DNA of 64,000 nt from Oxalobacteraceae bacterium OTU3CAMAD1 (GCA_024123915.1 CP099650.1:5704001-5768000); one strand, 5' to 3'; shown: positions 45,026-55,894, numbered from the stretch's first letter. A program made the numbers and translations. Notes: generated from the letters alone by a model not told the origin.

Positions 45026-47176
45026 ATGGCAACGCCCTTCTCCCCCAAGCGCGGTCTGGTGCTGGTCGCCGACGACGATCCCGTGATGCGCCTGCTGATG
45101 CTGGAAATGCTGGCCCAGGTCGGCCTCGACGCCATCGAGGCCGAGGACGGCGTGCAGGCGCTTGCCTGCTACCAGAGCATGGCGCCGGACCTGGTGTTGC
45201 TCGACGTGGAAATGCCCGGCATGGACGGCTTTTCCGTCTGCCGCGAAATCCGCCGGCTGGAAACGCACGCGGTCGTGCCCATCATCATGGTCACCGGCGG
45301 CGACGAGCTCGAATCGGTCACCAAGGCCTACGAGGCCGGCGCCACCGATTTCGTCTCCAAGCCGATCAACTGGCCCATCCTCGGCCACCGCGTGCTCTAC
45401 GTGCTGCGCGCCAGCGACGCCATCACCCGCCTGCGCATCGCCGACGCCCATCACCGCGCCGTGCTGGCGGCGATACCGGACACCTTCTTCCGCATGAACA
45501 AGGACGGCTTCTATCTGGACTACGAACAAGGCCACGAGGCGAGCAGCGTGTTCTCCAGCGACAATTGCGTCGGCCGCCACCTGAACCAGGTGCTGCCGGA
45601 GGAAATCGCCCAGCACATGCTCGAAGAGGTACGCACGGTGCTGGAAACCCAGCACATCCGCTCGCTCGACTACGAACTGCCGATCCCCGGCCCGGCCCCG
45701 CGCGTGCGTCACGGCGAGCACGCGGTGCCCTTGCCGGTGCGGCATTTCGAGGCGCGCCTGGTGGCGACGGGACCCGACGAGGTGCTGGGCCTGGTGCGCG
45801 ACATCAGCGAGCGCAAGCGCACCGAGGAACAGATCCGCCGCCTGGCCTACTGCGACAGCCTGACCGGCATCCCGAACCGCCAAGCCTTCCTGGAGACCCT
45901 GGAAGCCGAGCTGATTCGCTCGCGCAAGGGCAACAAGAAATTCGCCGTGCTGTTCATGGACCTGGACGCCTTCAAGCGCATCAACGACACTTTGGGCCAC
46001 GACGTCGGCGACCATTTGCTGATGGCCGTGTCCGAACGCCTGCGCGAAACCACGCGGCCGAGCGACCTGGTCTCGCGCACCGAAGTGGGCGGCAACAATC
46101 TGGCGCGGCTGGGCGGCGACGAATTCACCATCCTGATTCCCGACCTGGAGCGGGTGGAAAACGCGCTCAACGTCGCGCACCGGGTCAAGGAAGCGATGCG
46201 GCGCCCGTTCCTGATCGACGCCCACGAAATCTTTGTCACGGCCAGCATCGGCATTTCCCTGTACCCGGAGGACGGCGAGGATTGCAACTCCCTGCTCAAG
46301 TACGCGGACACGGCGATGTACCACGCCAAAAACTGCGGCAAGAACAACGCGAAGCTGTACAGCTCTTCGCTAACGATGCAGATCATGAGCCACGTCAAGC
46401 TCGAGGTCGGCCTGCGCAAGGCTTTGCAGAACGACGAGCTGTATCTGCTGTACCAGCCGCAGATCGACGTCGCCAGCGCGCAGATCGTCGGCGTCGAGGC
46501 GCTGGTGCGCTGGCGCCATCCGGAGCGCGGCGTGATCTCGCCCACCGAGTTCATTCCGCTGGCCGAGGAGACCGGCCTGATCGTCCCGATCGGCGAATGG
46601 GTGCTGCGCACGGCGTGTCAGCAGGCCATGGCGTGGCAGTCGGTGGGCAAACAGCCGCTGCGGGTGGCGGTCAACCTGTCGGCCAAGCAGTTCAAGGACG
46701 AGAATCTGACGCAGATCGTGATGTCGGCGCTGGACGATACCGGATTACCGGCGGAGCTGCTGGAACTGGAACTGACCGAGGGCACCTTGATGGACGACGC
46801 CCGCGCCACGATGGTCACGTTGGAACAGTTGCGCGCGATCGGCGTGTACCTGTCGATAGACGACTTCGGCACGGGGTATTCGTCGATGAATTATCTCAAA
46901 CGCTTCGATGTGCGGGCGCTCAAAATCGACAAGAGTTTTATCTGTGGGTTGCCGCAGGATTCGGAGAACGCGGCAATCACGCGGGCGATCATCGCGATGG
47001 CGCACGGCTTGAAGATGGCGGTGGTGGCGGAAGGCGTCGAGACCGACGCGCAACTGGTGCTGCTGGAGGAATATGGCTGCGACATGGTGCAGGGTTATTA
47101 CCTGGGCCACCCGTCGCCGCCGGAATCGATCACGCTCATGCTGAGCAACCAGTGCGCGCTGGCCACGCCGTTGTAA
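45026..47176 (+). CDS. Response regulator with REC-PAS-GGDEF-EAL
   Basis: A 716-residue c-di-GMP regulator: receiver domain with phosphoacceptor D60 (LLDVEMPGMDGF) and K in DFVSKPINW, a PAS-like region about 140-260, GGDEF at 363-367 ([14 protein letters not shown]), and EAL at 491-493 ([14 protein letters not shown]) with [21 protein letters not shown] short insertion (TEVGGNN) precedes the GGDEF. Both catalytic motifs are intact. AAGGAAA precedes the ATG, one base after the hybrid kinase stop, so the kinase most likely phosphorylates it. Confidence 0.92.
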   Translation: MATPFSPKRGLVLVADDDPVMRLLMLEMLAQVGLDAIEAEDGVQALACYQSMAPDLVLLDVEMPGMDGFSVCREIRRLETHAVVPIIMVTGGDELESVTKAYEAGATDFVSKPINWPILGHRVLYVLRASDAITRLRIADAHHRAVLAAIPDTFFRMNKDGFYLDYEQGHEASSVFSSDNCVGRHLNQVLPEEIAQHMLEEVRTVLETQHIRSLDYELPIPGPAPRVRHGEHAVPLPVRHFEARLVATGPDEVLGLVRDISERKRTEEQIRRLAYCDSLTGIPNRQAFLETLEAELIRSRKGNKKFAVLFMDLDAFKRINDTLGHDVGDHLLMAVSERLRETTRPSDLVSRTEVGGNNLARLGGDEFTILIPDLERVENALNVAHRVKEAMRRPFLIDAHEIFVTASIGISLYPEDGEDCNSLLKYADTAMYHAKNCGKNNAKLYSSSLTMQIMSHVKLEVGLRKALQNDELYLLYQPQIDVASAQIVGVEALVRWRHPERGVISPTEFIPLAEETGLIVPIGEWVLRTACQQAMAWQSVGKQPLRVAVNLSAKQFKDENLTQIVMSALDDTGLPAELLELELTEGTLMDDARATMVTLEQLRAIGVYLSIDDFGTGYSSMNYLKRFDVRALKIDKSFICGLPQDSENAAITRAIIAMAHGLKMAVVAEGVETDAQLVLLEEYGCDMVQGYYLGHPSPPESITLMLSNQCALATPL

Positions 47177-47197
47177 CGTAGTCCCGAGGGTCCTCGA

Positions 47198-48415
47198 TCA
47201 GAGGACCCCGTCCTTCTTCATCGCGGCGATCTCGTCGTCGCTATAGCCCAGCGACCGCAGCACCTCATCGTTGTGCTGCCCCAGCGCCGGCCCTATCCAT
47301 TGCGTGCGGCCCGGCGTTGCCGACAGCTTCGGCGATATCGCCGGCAACTTGACCGGCGTTCCATCCGCAAACTGGTGCTGCTCGAACATCCCGCGCGCCA
47401 AAAACTGCGGATCGACCATCATGTCCCGCACCGAGTAAATTTTGCCGGCCGGTACATCCGCCGCCTTCAACACCGTCAGCGCGCTGTCGATATCCTGCGT
47501 ATCGCACCACGCCTGTATCGCGTCGTCGATTTCCTGCGTGCGTTGCACCCGGCCGTCGTTGCGCTCCAGCTGCGCATCCCCGGCCAGGTCGAAGCGCCCC
47601 ATGGCCAGCATCAGCCGCTTGAAGATCGCGTCGCCATTGCCGGCGATGACGATGTTCTCGCCATCTTTCGTCGTATAGGTATTCGATGGCACGATGCCCG
47701 GCAACGCCCCACCGGTACGCTCGCGCACCACGCCCGCATGATCGAACTCGGGCACCAGCGACTCCATCAGATTGAAGACGGATTCATACAGCGCCACGTC
47801 GACCATCTGGCCCTCGCCCTCAAGCCTGCCGCCGGTGGCGTCGCGATGCCGCAGCGCCATCATCGCGCCGATGACACCGTGCAGCGCCGCCACCGAGTCG
47901 CCGATCGACACGCCCACGCGCACCGGCGGCCGGTCCGCGTGACCAGACACATAGCGCAAGCCGCCCATCGATTCGCCGATCGCGCCGAAGCCCGGCAAGT
48001 CCTTCATCGGCCCGGTCTGGCCGAAGCCCGACAGCCGCACCATGATGGTGGCCGGATTGAGCGCCTTCAATTGCTCGTAGCCGATGTCCCATTTTTCCAG
48101 CACGCCGGGGCGGTAGTTCTCGACGATGATGTCCGCTTCCAGCGCCAGTTGACGGGCGATGGCGCGGCCACGCTCGCTCTTCATATTGAGCGTCAACGAT
48201 TTCTTGTTGCGCGACTGCACGGACCACCACAGCGACGTGCCGTCCTTCAACACCCGCCATTTACGGATCGGATCGCCGCCATCGGGCGACTCGATCTTGA
48301 TCACTTCCGCGCCGAACTCGGCCAGCATGCGCGCGCAGAACGGCCCGGCGATAAGCGTGCCCAACTCAAGCACTTTGATGCCCGCTAAGGGCCCGGAAGA
48401 TTTGGGATCTGTCAT
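47198..48415 (-). CDS. CaiB/BaiF-family CoA-transferase (second copy)
   Basis: A 405-residue class III CoA-transferase: [51 protein letters not shown] and [13 protein letters not shown], with the catalytic Asp expected in [13 protein letters not shown]. It is strongly similar to the product at 16780. The ATG overlaps the recR stop (ATGA), so it is translated as the last gene of the dnaX-ybaB-recR transcript. An inverted repeat (GGTCCTC-GATCA-GAGGACC, 47189-47207) spans its stop codon. Substrate unknown. Confidence 0.9.
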   Translation of the reverse strand: MTDPKSSGPLAGIKVLELGTLIAGPFCARMLAEFGAEVIKIESPDGGDPIRKWRVLKDGTSLWWSVQSRNKKSLTLNMKSERGRAIARQLALEADIIVENYRPGVLEKWDIGYEQLKALNPATIMVRLSGFGQTGPMKDLPGFGAIGESMGGLRYVSGHADRPPVRVGVSIGDSVAALHGVIGAMMALRHRDATGGRLEGEGQMVDVALYESVFNLMESLVPEFDHAGVVRERTGGALPGIVPSNTYTTKDGENIVIAGNGDAIFKRLMLAMGRFDLAGDAQLERNDGRVQRTQEIDDAIQAWCDTQDIDSALTVLKAADVPAGKIYSVRDMMVDPQFLARGMFEQHQFADGTPVKLPAISPKLSATPGRTQWIGPALGQHNDEVLRSLGYSDDEIAAMKKDGVL

Positions 48416-49002
48416 GTCGACCTGCGGTCCAGCATCGCGCGGGCGATCGTGCCGGCGTCGACGTATTCGAGCTCGCCGCCGACCGGCACGCCACGCGCCA
48501 GACGGCTGACGTTCAGCCCGCGCGCCTTCAGCAGCTCGCTGATGTAGTGCGCGGTGGCCTCGCCCTCGTTGGTGAAATTGGTGGCCAGCACCACTTCGGT
48601 GACCAGCCCGTCGGCGGCGCGCGCCACCAGCTTTTCCAGATGAATATCTTTCGGCCCGATGCCGTCGAGCGGCGACAGCCGCCCCATCAGAACAAAGTAC
48701 AAGCCCTTGTACGTCAGCGTCTGCTCGATCATCAGCTGGTCGGCCGGCGTCTCGACCACGCACAGCAGACGACGGTCGCGCTGCTCGTCGGTGCACATGT
48801 CGCAGACGTCTTCCTCGGTGAAGGTATTGCACAGCGCGCAGTGGTGCACGGCGCTGACGGCCTGATGCAACGCGCGCGACAGCATGTCCGCGCCTTCGCG
48901 GTCATGCTGCAGCAAATGGAACGCCATCCGTTGCGCCGACTTGGGGCCGACGCCGGGCAGACGGCGCAACGCTTCCGTCAGAAATTCCAGCGACTTGGAC
49001 AT
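48412..49002 (-). CDS. recR: Recombination protein RecR
   Basis: A 196-residue RecR: helix-hairpin-helix start ([20 protein letters not shown]), the four-cysteine zinc motif [16 protein letters not shown], and the Toprim domain ([35 protein letters not shown]). It loads RecA at gaps with RecO/RecF. Length and motifs are normal. It follows ybaB by 21 bases, the conserved dnaX-ybaB-recR order. Confidence 0.96.
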   Translation of the reverse strand: MSKSLEFLTEALRRLPGVGPKSAQRMAFHLLQHDREGADMLSRALHQAVSAVHHCALCNTFTEEDVCDMCTDEQRDRRLLCVVETPADQLMIEQTLTYKGLYFVLMGRLSPLDGIGPKDIHLEKLVARAADGLVTEVVLATNFTNEGEATAHYISELLKARGLNVSRLARGVPVGGELEYVDAGTIARAMLDRRST

Positions 49003-49023
49003 ATGCCCGGACCGAAGCCTTCC

Positions 49024-49350
49024 TTAGAACGGCATCTTGAAACCGGCCGGCAGATTCATGCCGGAGGTCAGGCCGCCCATCTTCTCGGCGGAGGTCGCCT
49101 CGGCCTTGCGCACGGCATCGTTGAAGGCGGCGGCGACCAGGTCTTCCAGCATGTCCTTGTCGTCGGCCAGCAGCGACGGGTCGATCGACACGCGCTTGAC
49201 GTCGTTCTTGCAGCTCATGACGACCTTGACCAGGCCGGCGCCGGACTGGCCTTCGACTTCGATCAGGGCCAGCGCGTCCTGCGCCTTCTTCATGTTGTCC
49301 TGCATTGCTTGCGCTTGCTTCATCAAGCCTGCCAGTTGGTTCTTCATCAT
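49024..49350 (-). CDS. ybaB: YbaB/EbfC nucleoid-associated protein
   Basis: A 108-residue DNA-binding protein ([20 protein letters not shown], then [20 protein letters not shown]). It is the standard member between dnaX and recR. There are two adjacent ATG codons at the start; the first is used, with GGAG upstream. Confidence 0.95.
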   Translation of the reverse strand: MMKNQLAGLMKQAQAMQDNMKKAQDALALIEVEGQSGAGLVKVVMSCKNDVKRVSIDPSLLADDKDMLEDLVAAAFNDAVRKAEATSAEKMGGLTSGMNLPAGFKMPF

Positions 49351-49399
49351 GATGGAGTTCTCCGTGTTTGAAATTGTAAAGTTGTGATCGAAGATGTGA

Positions 49400-51985
49400 T
49401 CAGCTCGGCGACGCGGCCAAGGCCGCGGCCGGCGGCACGATGGAGCCCGGCACCACCCAGGCGTCGAACTCGCGGATCATGCTGTTCACAAAGGGATCGT
49501 TGGCGATGGTCTCTTCGGCGGCCCGCTGGCAGGCCGCGCGGTGCGCCTGCGCCTCGGCGCTGGCGGTGTACCAGACGGCGCCCAGCTCGGTGTCGACACG
49601 CACGGCGCGGCCGAAGCGTTCGGTCAGCGCCACGGTCAGTTTTTCAACGTTGCCCTGCGTGCGCCAGGTTTCGATCGGCACGCGGACCTTGAAGACGACG
49701 GCGTTGCCGTCAATGCTGCACTCGATCAACTCGGCTTGCATCGCCAATTGCTGGGCGACGCCGCGCAACGGCAGCGCGGCGGCGACGGCCGGCCAGTTGC
49801 CGTCCCAATTCAGCTCCGGCACCGGGGTGATCACGTAGGCGTACGGCGCCTTGGCGGGTGCCGGCGCGGCGCGGGCCGGCGCGACGAACGCCTGCACGCC
49901 ATCGCCAACAGCGTTGACGGCCGGGGCAGGCGCGGCCGATGGACTGTGCGACGGCGCGTACGACTGGCTCTGCGCGGCCGGCGCGTAGCCTGTGGTGTGA
50001 TCAGCGCGCGCCGGCGACGATTGCGCTATCGCGCTGTCGTCGGAAAATTCGGTGACCCACGGCGGCAAGTCGTCTTCGTCGTCGGCTTGCTGTTGTGCAG
50101 GCTGGGCGGAGGGCGCGGCGTAATGCGGCGCGGCGGCAGGCGCCGGTTGTTGAACTGGCTCAACTGGCTGAACGGGCTGCACGACCTGGCGGACCGGCGC
50201 TTCCAACACAGCGGCATCGCCGCCCGAGGCCGCAGTCGGCGGCATATCTTCCCATGGCGCAGGACGCGACGGTGCGGCGGCCTGCGCGGCATTAAAATTT
50301 GCGGAGCCCCCCGGCGGCGTGTAGGCGGCGCTTGGTGCCTGCGGCTGCGATGGCGGCGGTGGCGCGGCCATCGCTGGCGTTGGGGCCGGCTCGGCAGCGG
50401 CGGGCGCTGGCGCTGATGGGGCTGGTCCGCCGCCATAGGCGCGCGCGCCCGGCTTGGAGCCGGCGCGGGCCGCTTCCAGCGCGGCATTCAGGGCCGCACG
50501 GGCGGGACTGATCGGTCCCGACGGAGCGGCAGGCGCGGCGGCCTGTGGCGCCGGTGCGGGTGCGGCCATTGGCGCGGCCACGGGCGCAGGAGCCGGCATA
50601 GGCGCCGGTGGCGCCATCGTCGGGGACGGCGCCGTATTCACCTGTGGACTCGCCGGCGCGACAACTGCGGGAGCCATTGCCGGGGCGGCCGCAGGCGGCT
50701 GCATCTCGCCACGCGCCATCGCGGCGGCGGCGCCGGCGACCACGGCGGGCGGCGTCATGCTGGCGTGATTGGCCTGCACATGCGAGGCCGCGCGTGCCGG
50801 CGGCGCGGCGGCAGCGCGGGCGGCGGCCACGGCGGCCGGACGCGACATCGCCGGCGCACCCGCAGGTTGTCCCTCGGCCCCGCCTACGCCGGGCCGAAAG
50901 GCCAGCATGCGCAACAAGGTCATCGAGAAACCGGCGTATTCATCCGGCGCCAGGCCTAGTTCATTGCGGCCATGCACGGCAATCTGGTAATACAGTTGCA
51001 CTTCTTCCGCGTCGAACGCGGCAGCCAGACGCACGACATCGGCGTACTCAGGCAAATCCTCCGGCAGTGCGGCCGGCACCGTCTGCGCCAGCGCGATCCG
51101 GTGCAGCAACGTGCCCAGATCCTGCAGCGCGCCGTTGTACGACAGGCTGCGCGTGGCCATCTCGTCGGCCACGGCCAGCAGGTCGGCGCCATCCTGCGCG
51201 GCCAGTGCGTCGAGCAGGCGGATCAGATAGGACTGGTCCAGCGCGCCGAGCATGCCTTGCACCGCGTCGAGCGTCACTTCGCCGGCCGCGTAGGCGATGG
51301 CCTGGTCGGTCAGCGACAGCGCATCGCGCATCGAACCGTGGGCGCCGGCGGCCAGCAGGCGCAAGGCCGGCTGTTCGAAGGCGATGCCCTCCTGCCCCAG
51401 GATATTTTCCAGATGGCCGATGATGTGGCCCGGCGGCATCTGCTTCAAATTAAATTGCAGACAGCGCGACAGCACCGTCACGGGAATCTTTTGCGGATCG
51501 GTCGTCGCCAGGATGAACTTGACGTGCTCGGGCGGTTCCTCCAGCGTCTTCAGCATCGAGTTGAAGGCGTGGTTGGTCAGCATGTGCACCTCATCGATCA
51601 TATAGACCTTGAAGCGCGCATTGCTCGGCGCGTACACCGCCTGCTCCAGCAGCTGCGCCATTTCGTCCACGCCCCGGTTCGACGCCGCGTCCATCTCGAT
51701 GTAATCGACAAAGCGGCCCGCGTCGATCGCGGTGCACGCCTCGCATACGCCGCACGGGGTCGGCGTGATGCCGCCGTTGCCGTCCGGGCCGACGCAATTG
51801 AGCGACTTGGCCAGGATGCGCGACAAGGTGGTCTTGCCGACACCCCGCGTGCCGGTGAACAGGTAGGCGTGATGCAGCCGTCCGCTGTGCAGGGCGTGCG
51901 TGAGCGCGCGCACGACGTGCTCCTGGCCGACGAGCGTTTCGAAGTTCTTGGGGCGGTATTTACGGGCGAGGACTTGATAGGACAT
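49400..51985 (-). CDS. dnaX: DNA polymerase III subunits gamma/tau
   Basis: An 861-residue clamp-loader ATPase: Walker [15 protein letters not shown] (K51), zinc cysteines C64, C78, C81 and C84, and [20 protein letters not shown] as the Walker B/sensor region. Residues about 370-690 are a very long Ala/Pro-rich linker of low complexity, then the C-terminal tau domain ([20 protein letters not shown]). The start is [12 protein letters not shown]; the frame opens ten codons earlier. Tau is long compared with the E. coli protein, mainly because of the linker. I did not identify a definite programmed frameshift for gamma. Confidence 0.95.
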   Translation of the reverse strand: MSYQVLARKYRPKNFETLVGQEHVVRALTHALHSGRLHHAYLFTGTRGVGKTTLSRILAKSLNCVGPDGNGGITPTPCGVCEACTAIDAGRFVDYIEMDAASNRGVDEMAQLLEQAVYAPSNARFKVYMIDEVHMLTNHAFNSMLKTLEEPPEHVKFILATTDPQKIPVTVLSRCLQFNLKQMPPGHIIGHLENILGQEGIAFEQPALRLLAAGAHGSMRDALSLTDQAIAYAAGEVTLDAVQGMLGALDQSYLIRLLDALAAQDGADLLAVADEMATRSLSYNGALQDLGTLLHRIALAQTVPAALPEDLPEYADVVRLAAAFDAEEVQLYYQIAVHGRNELGLAPDEYAGFSMTLLRMLAFRPGVGGAEGQPAGAPAMSRPAAVAAARAAAAPPARAASHVQANHASMTPPAVVAGAAAAMARGEMQPPAAAPAMAPAVVAPASPQVNTAPSPTMAPPAPMPAPAPVAAPMAAPAPAPQAAAPAAPSGPISPARAALNAALEAARAGSKPGARAYGGGPAPSAPAPAAAEPAPTPAMAAPPPPSQPQAPSAAYTPPGGSANFNAAQAAAPSRPAPWEDMPPTAASGGDAAVLEAPVRQVVQPVQPVEPVQQPAPAAAPHYAAPSAQPAQQQADDEDDLPPWVTEFSDDSAIAQSSPARADHTTGYAPAAQSQSYAPSHSPSAAPAPAVNAVGDGVQAFVAPARAAPAPAKAPYAYVITPVPELNWDGNWPAVAAALPLRGVAQQLAMQAELIECSIDGNAVVFKVRVPIETWRTQGNVEKLTVALTERFGRAVRVDTELGAVWYTASAEAQAHRAACQRAAEETIANDPFVNSMIREFDAWVVPGSIVPPAAALAASPS

Positions 51986-52122
51986 GCTGGATTTTACCGT
52001 AGATAGCAGGAGCAAAGGGGCTGCGTTGGGCGCGCCAAAGCGGCAATTGTAACAACTCGGCGCGATAATAGGTACGGCAACAATTCTGCCCTACAATTTG
52101 TTTTTGCTTCAACCTGTGAAAA

Positions 52123-52779
52123 ATGAAAAAAATCGCCCTGCTCTCCCTGCTGATGCTGTCCCTGAACCTGCACGCCGCCGAGCGTGAATGGACGCCGTAC
52201 AAAAAACTGGTCGAGGGCCTGCGCCTGGACCGATTCTACGCGCTGCCGCCCGCCGAACGCGACAGGGTCAACCTGTTCATCAAGGTACAGCCGGTCAACA
52301 AAACCTACAAACCGTCCGACGTCGTGCTCACCGTGGTCAACGGCAGCGAACGCACGCCCCTGCCCGCGCTCACGCCGGACTTCCGGCTGGCGATCGGCGC
52401 GCCCAATCCAAAATGGATGAAGGACGACGTCAAGATCATGACCAACCTGCCGAAGGAAGACAAGACGGCCGTCAACTACGAAGCCGTGACGCCGCTGCCG
52501 GAAGGCCTGCAATGGTCCTACGCCACCGTGATGGGCAGCGTCGGGCAAATGAACAACGCCATCAAGAAGATGGCCGGCGCGATGAGCATGTTCGCCCCGA
52601 GCGTGGATGTGGTGCTGTTCAAGTTCGACAAGCCGGCGCAGCTGAAGGTGGGCGCCAAGGTCTACAACACCAACGCGAAGCACGAGATCGCGCTCAAGCC
52701 GGAATCGGACTTGATGAAATCCAACCCGACGATCGTCGCGTCGGAGCGGCCGTACGAGGCGGAACTGCGGGGCGACTAA
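52123..52779 (+). CDS. Exported hypothetical protein
   Basis: A 218-residue protein with a signal peptide (MKKIALLSLLMLSLNLHA|AE) and a mature domain of about 200 residues that I do not recognise. It is probably periplasmic (no lipobox Cys, no C-terminal membrane helix). It is divergent from dnaX and followed by a hairpin with a T-run shared with the SRP RNA gene. Confidence 0.8.
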   Translation: MKKIALLSLLMLSLNLHAAEREWTPYKKLVEGLRLDRFYALPPAERDRVNLFIKVQPVNKTYKPSDVVLTVVNGSERTPLPALTPDFRLAIGAPNPKWMKDDVKIMTNLPKEDKTAVNYEAVTPLPEGLQWSYATVMGSVGQMNNAIKKMAGAMSMFAPSVDVVLFKFDKPAQLKVGAKVYNTNAKHEIALKPESDLMKSNPTIVASERPYEAELRGD

Positions 52780-52803
52780 GCCAGCCGTAAGTTCGGTAGA
52801 CAT

Positions 52804-52830
52804 AAAAAAAGCTGCCTAATGGCAGCTTTT
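52804..52830. terminator. Bidirectional terminator
   Basis: GCTGCC (52811-52816), TAAT loop, GGCAGC (52821-52826), with seven As on the left and four Ts on the right. It can end the exported-protein gene on the plus strand and the SRP RNA on the minus strand. Confidence 0.85.
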
Positions 52831-52857
52831 TAATATTCCCGAAGGATTCCCGAAGGA

Positions 52858-52953
52858 GGCGAGCCTGATCTGCGGCACTTATGGTTAACAGCCGTGGCTG
52901 CTTCGTTCCCGACCTGACCAGGTTAGCCGTGCCACAATGCGCAGGGGCCCGCC
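52858..52953 (-). ncRNA. ffs: 4.5S signal recognition particle RNA
   Basis: The minus strand carries the SRP RNA core: CCTGGTCAGGTCGGGAACGA then AGCAGCC, the conserved Ffh-binding tetraloop region. The ends GGCGGGCC and GGCTCGCC pair, giving a 96-base RNA. It is followed by the bidirectional terminator at 52804-52830. Confidence 0.93.
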
Positions 52954-52960
52954 GGGATCA

Positions 52961-52990
52961 ATTATACTCTACAGGCCCAACTCCTGCCAA
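52961..52990 (-). promoter_or_regulatory. Promoter of the SRP RNA gene
   Basis: On the minus strand TTGGCA (52985-52990) and TATAAT (52961-52966) are 18 bases apart, a near-consensus sigma-70 promoter eight bases before the mature RNA end. The -35 lies inside the last codons of ubiD. Confidence 0.82.
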
Positions 52991-54453
52991 ATCTGATCGA
53001 CACGCGTTTTCACCTCGGGTGTCATGGTGATCGTCGTGCCCCACTCGCGGGTCGTTTCACCGGGCCACTTGTTGGTCGCGTCGATGCCCATCTTGCTGCC
53101 CAGGCCACTCACCGGCGAAGCGAAGTCCAGGTAATCGATCGGCGTGTTGTCGACCAGGGTGGTATCGCGGGTCGGATCGACGCGGGTGGTGATCGCCCAG
53201 ATGACTTCCTTCCAGTCGCGCACGTTCACGTCCTCGTCCACCACCACGATGAACTTGGTATACATAAACTGGCGCAGGAAGCTCCACACACCGAACATCA
53301 CGCGCTTGGCATGGCCGGCGTACTGCTTCTTGATCTGCACCACCGCCATGCGGTAGCTGCAACCCTCCGGCGGCAGATAGAAATCGGTGATCTCGGTGAA
53401 CTGCTTTTGCAGCAGCGGGATGAACACCTCGTTCAACGCCAGGCCCAGCACGGCCGGCTCGTCCGGCGGCTTGCCTGTATAAGTAGAGTGGTAAATCGGA
53501 TCGCGGCGCATCGTGATGCGGTCGATGGTAAACACCGGGAAGGAATCCTGCTCATTATAGTAGCCGGTGTGGTCGCCATAAGGCCCCTCCAGCGCGTGCT
53601 CGTAGCCGGACGGGTGGTTCTCGTCTGGATAGATATGGCCTTCCAGTACGATCTCGGCCGACGCCGGCACCCGCAGCTCGCTGCCGATGGCCTTGACCAG
53701 CTCGGTGCGGCTGCCGCGCAGTAGGCCGGCGAACTGGTATTCCGACAAGCTGTCGGGCACCGGCGTGACCGCGCCTAATATAGTAGCGGGATCGGCGCCC
53801 AGCGCGACGCAGATCGGATAAGGCTTGCCCTTGTTCTGTATGGCGTGCTCGCGGAAATCGAGCGCGCCGCCGCGATGGGCCAGCCAGCGCATGATAACCT
53901 TGTTCGGCCCCAGCACCTGCTGGCGGTAAATGCCCAGATTCTGGCGCTTCTTATTAGGTCCCTTGGTGATCACCAGGCCCCAGGTGATCAGCGGCGCGAT
54001 ATCGCCCGGCCAGCAATGTTGAATCGGCAGTTTGGCCAAATCGACATCGGCGCCCTCCCACACGATGTCGTGGCACGGCGCGCCGCGCAATTCCTTCGGC
54101 GCCATGTCCCAGACGGCCTTCACCAAGGAGCCCAAGCCCAGCAGGTCCTTGAAATCCTTCGGCGGCTCCGGCTCCTTCAAGCGCGCCAGCACGTGGCCGA
54201 TTTTGCGCAGCTCGCCGACATCCTCGGCGCCCATGCCGAGCGCGACACGGCGCGGCGTACCGAACAGATTGGTCAGCACCGGCATGGTGTGCCCGGTGGG
54301 ATTTTTGAACAGCAATGCCGGGCCGCCGGCGCGCAATGTGCGGTCGGATACCTCGGTCATCTCTAAATGCGGCGAAACGGGCAATAAAATGGGCCTAAGT
54401 TCGTCCATTCGTTGCAACTGAGAAATAAAATCTCGCAAATCTGAATATTTCAT
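52969..54453 (-). CDS. ubiD: UbiD-family decarboxylase (ubiquinone synthesis)
   Basis: A 494-residue prenylated-FMN-dependent 4-hydroxy-3-polyprenylbenzoate decarboxylase. [34 protein letters not shown] and [20 protein letters not shown] are UbiD blocks with the cofactor and active-site Glu region (the ERR-type set). Length and order match E. coli UbiD. The start [14 protein letters not shown] has no strong ribosome site. Its 3' end overlaps the ffs promoter. Confidence 0.95.
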   Translation of the reverse strand: MKYSDLRDFISQLQRMDELRPILLPVSPHLEMTEVSDRTLRAGGPALLFKNPTGHTMPVLTNLFGTPRRVALGMGAEDVGELRKIGHVLARLKEPEPPKDFKDLLGLGSLVKAVWDMAPKELRGAPCHDIVWEGADVDLAKLPIQHCWPGDIAPLITWGLVITKGPNKKRQNLGIYRQQVLGPNKVIMRWLAHRGGALDFREHAIQNKGKPYPICVALGADPATILGAVTPVPDSLSEYQFAGLLRGSRTELVKAIGSELRVPASAEIVLEGHIYPDENHPSGYEHALEGPYGDHTGYYNEQDSFPVFTIDRITMRRDPIYHSTYTGKPPDEPAVLGLALNEVFIPLLQKQFTEITDFYLPPEGCSYRMAVVQIKKQYAGHAKRVMFGVWSFLRQFMYTKFIVVVDEDVNVRDWKEVIWAITTRVDPTRDTTLVDNTPIDYLDFASPVSGLGSKMGIDATNKWPGETTREWGTTITMTPEVKTRVDQIWQELGL

Positions 54454-54936
54454 CGTTTTTTAATTTTTTCTTACGGTGAAGCCTACTGTTTAAAAATACA
54501 GGTCAAGTAGTTGATTTTATTGGTTTTCCAGCGAACACAAGCAAAAATGTTAGACTTAAAAGTAATAGCTTTCAATTGCGTTAGTATTGACTTGATATAA
54601 AACGGCTTCTACAATTTGCCCTACTTGAAGAGGACACGGTCCCAGGACCACATGGAAGCACATGTTGTTGTTGCTCATTCATTCACGGAGTCGGGGCTCC
54701 ACATGACATTTTAAGGAGTGTTTTCAAAAGGCGTCTGCCTTACCCCCGAAAGAAGTTGTATTGCGACTGATCGAATACCACAGGGAAAGATCAGCTCAGG
54801 CAAGCAATGACGGCGTCCAACGCGCGCACCCATAGCGGCGACGGACGATGATATTTCTGATGCATGGCATTAGCACCCGGTTAGCTGCGTTCAACGCTGG
54901 CAGGGACCCGCTTTTACGGCATTTCAGGGGAACTCT
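54454..54936. other. 483-base intergenic region with promoter and long leader
   Basis: The region between ubiD and the lytic transglycosylase gene. A sigma-70 promoter at 54587-54615 leaves an untranslated leader of about 315 bases. The leader shows several small hairpins (GGTCC-CA-GGACC near 54638, GGAG-GGCTCC near 54687, AGGC-GCCT near 54730) and a possible 20-codon upstream frame (54652-54714). I recognise no known riboswitch. Confidence 0.6.
54587..54615 (+). promoter_or_regulatory. Sigma-70 promoter of lytic transglycosylase gene
   Basis: TTGACT (54587-54592) and TACAAT (54610-54615) with a 17-base spacer, in an AT-rich stretch. Confidence 0.75.
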
Positions 54937-55869
54937 ATGATTAATCGCTTCACTAGTGCGTCGGCTGCGGCCCGCACTTACCTGGCCGGCCAGCCAGCGA
55001 CGTCGTTTTTGACGGCCCGCGTATCGGCAAAGGGTGTGTTGACCACCGCCCAGCACACTTTGACCATTCTTGGTGTGACCGCTTTAGTTGTCATGGCAGT
55101 ATTTTTTGTTCGTCCGGACCTGGCCAAAGCCTTGAGCGACAGCCTGAACCCGGCTCCAGAAGTCCCAGCCGTCGCCGCCGTCGTGGCGCCGCCGCTGTCG
55201 GCTCTGATGCAACACCCAGCCCCCGCCCCTGCCGGCACCGTGGCCAACGCCACGGACGCACCGCTGACCGCCGACGAAAAAGCCCTGCTGGGTACCCAGA
55301 AGCAGCAACAGTGGGTCACGTCGTGGCTGTCCAAGCGTTACCGCGTGGCGGGCGACGCCGCCAACATGCTCGTTTCCACCGCCTACCTGACGGCCCGCGA
55401 GATCAAACTTGATCCGCTGCTGATCCTGGCTGTGATGGCGATCGAATCCGGCCTCAATCCGTTCGCGGAAAGCCCGGTCGGCGCGCAAGGCCTGATGCAG
55501 GTCATGTCGAAGATCCACCACGACAAGTTCCAGGAAATGGGCGGCCTGCAAGCGGCGCTCAATCCGGTCGCCAACATTCGCGTCGGTTCGCTGATCCTCA
55601 AGGATTACGTCAAGCGCGGCGGCTCGGTCGAAGCCGGCCTGAAAATCTACGTCGGCGCGGCAGCGTTCGAACACGACGACGGATATGGCTCGAAAGTGAT
55701 GGCGGAATACAATCGCCTGAAGCAGGTTTCGGCAGGCAAGAAAGTGCCAACGATCACGCCAATGCTGGCGGCCGCCAAGCCACAACCGCAGCAACAGCCG
55801 CAACAGCAAACGGCGCCGATCGCGGCCGCGCCAAGCGCGAACCACGACACGCAAATCGCCGGCCTCTAA
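54937..55869 (+). CDS. Lytic transglycosylase (SLT domain)
   Basis: A 310-residue protein: hydrophobic segment at about 28-52 (LTILGVTALVVMAVFFVRPD), a Pro/Ala linker, then a soluble lytic transglycosylase domain with catalytic E170 (LAVMAIESGLNPFAES), VGAQGLMQVMSK and NPVANIRVGSLILKDYV. It would cleave peptidoglycan from a membrane-anchored position. A Gln-rich tail (PQPQQQPQQQTAP) ends the protein. Good ribosome site GGGGA. A terminator follows. Confidence 0.9.
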   Translation: MINRFTSASAAARTYLAGQPATSFLTARVSAKGVLTTAQHTLTILGVTALVVMAVFFVRPDLAKALSDSLNPAPEVPAVAAVVAPPLSALMQHPAPAPAGTVANATDAPLTADEKALLGTQKQQQWVTSWLSKRYRVAGDAANMLVSTAYLTAREIKLDPLLILAVMAIESGLNPFAESPVGAQGLMQVMSKIHHDKFQEMGGLQAALNPVANIRVGSLILKDYVKRGGSVEAGLKIYVGAAAFEHDDGYGSKVMAEYNRLKQVSAGKKVPTITPMLAAAKPQPQQQPQQQTAPIAAAPSANHDTQIAGL

Positions 55870-55894
55870 TATATATAGAGGGCGTCGCAAAGAA

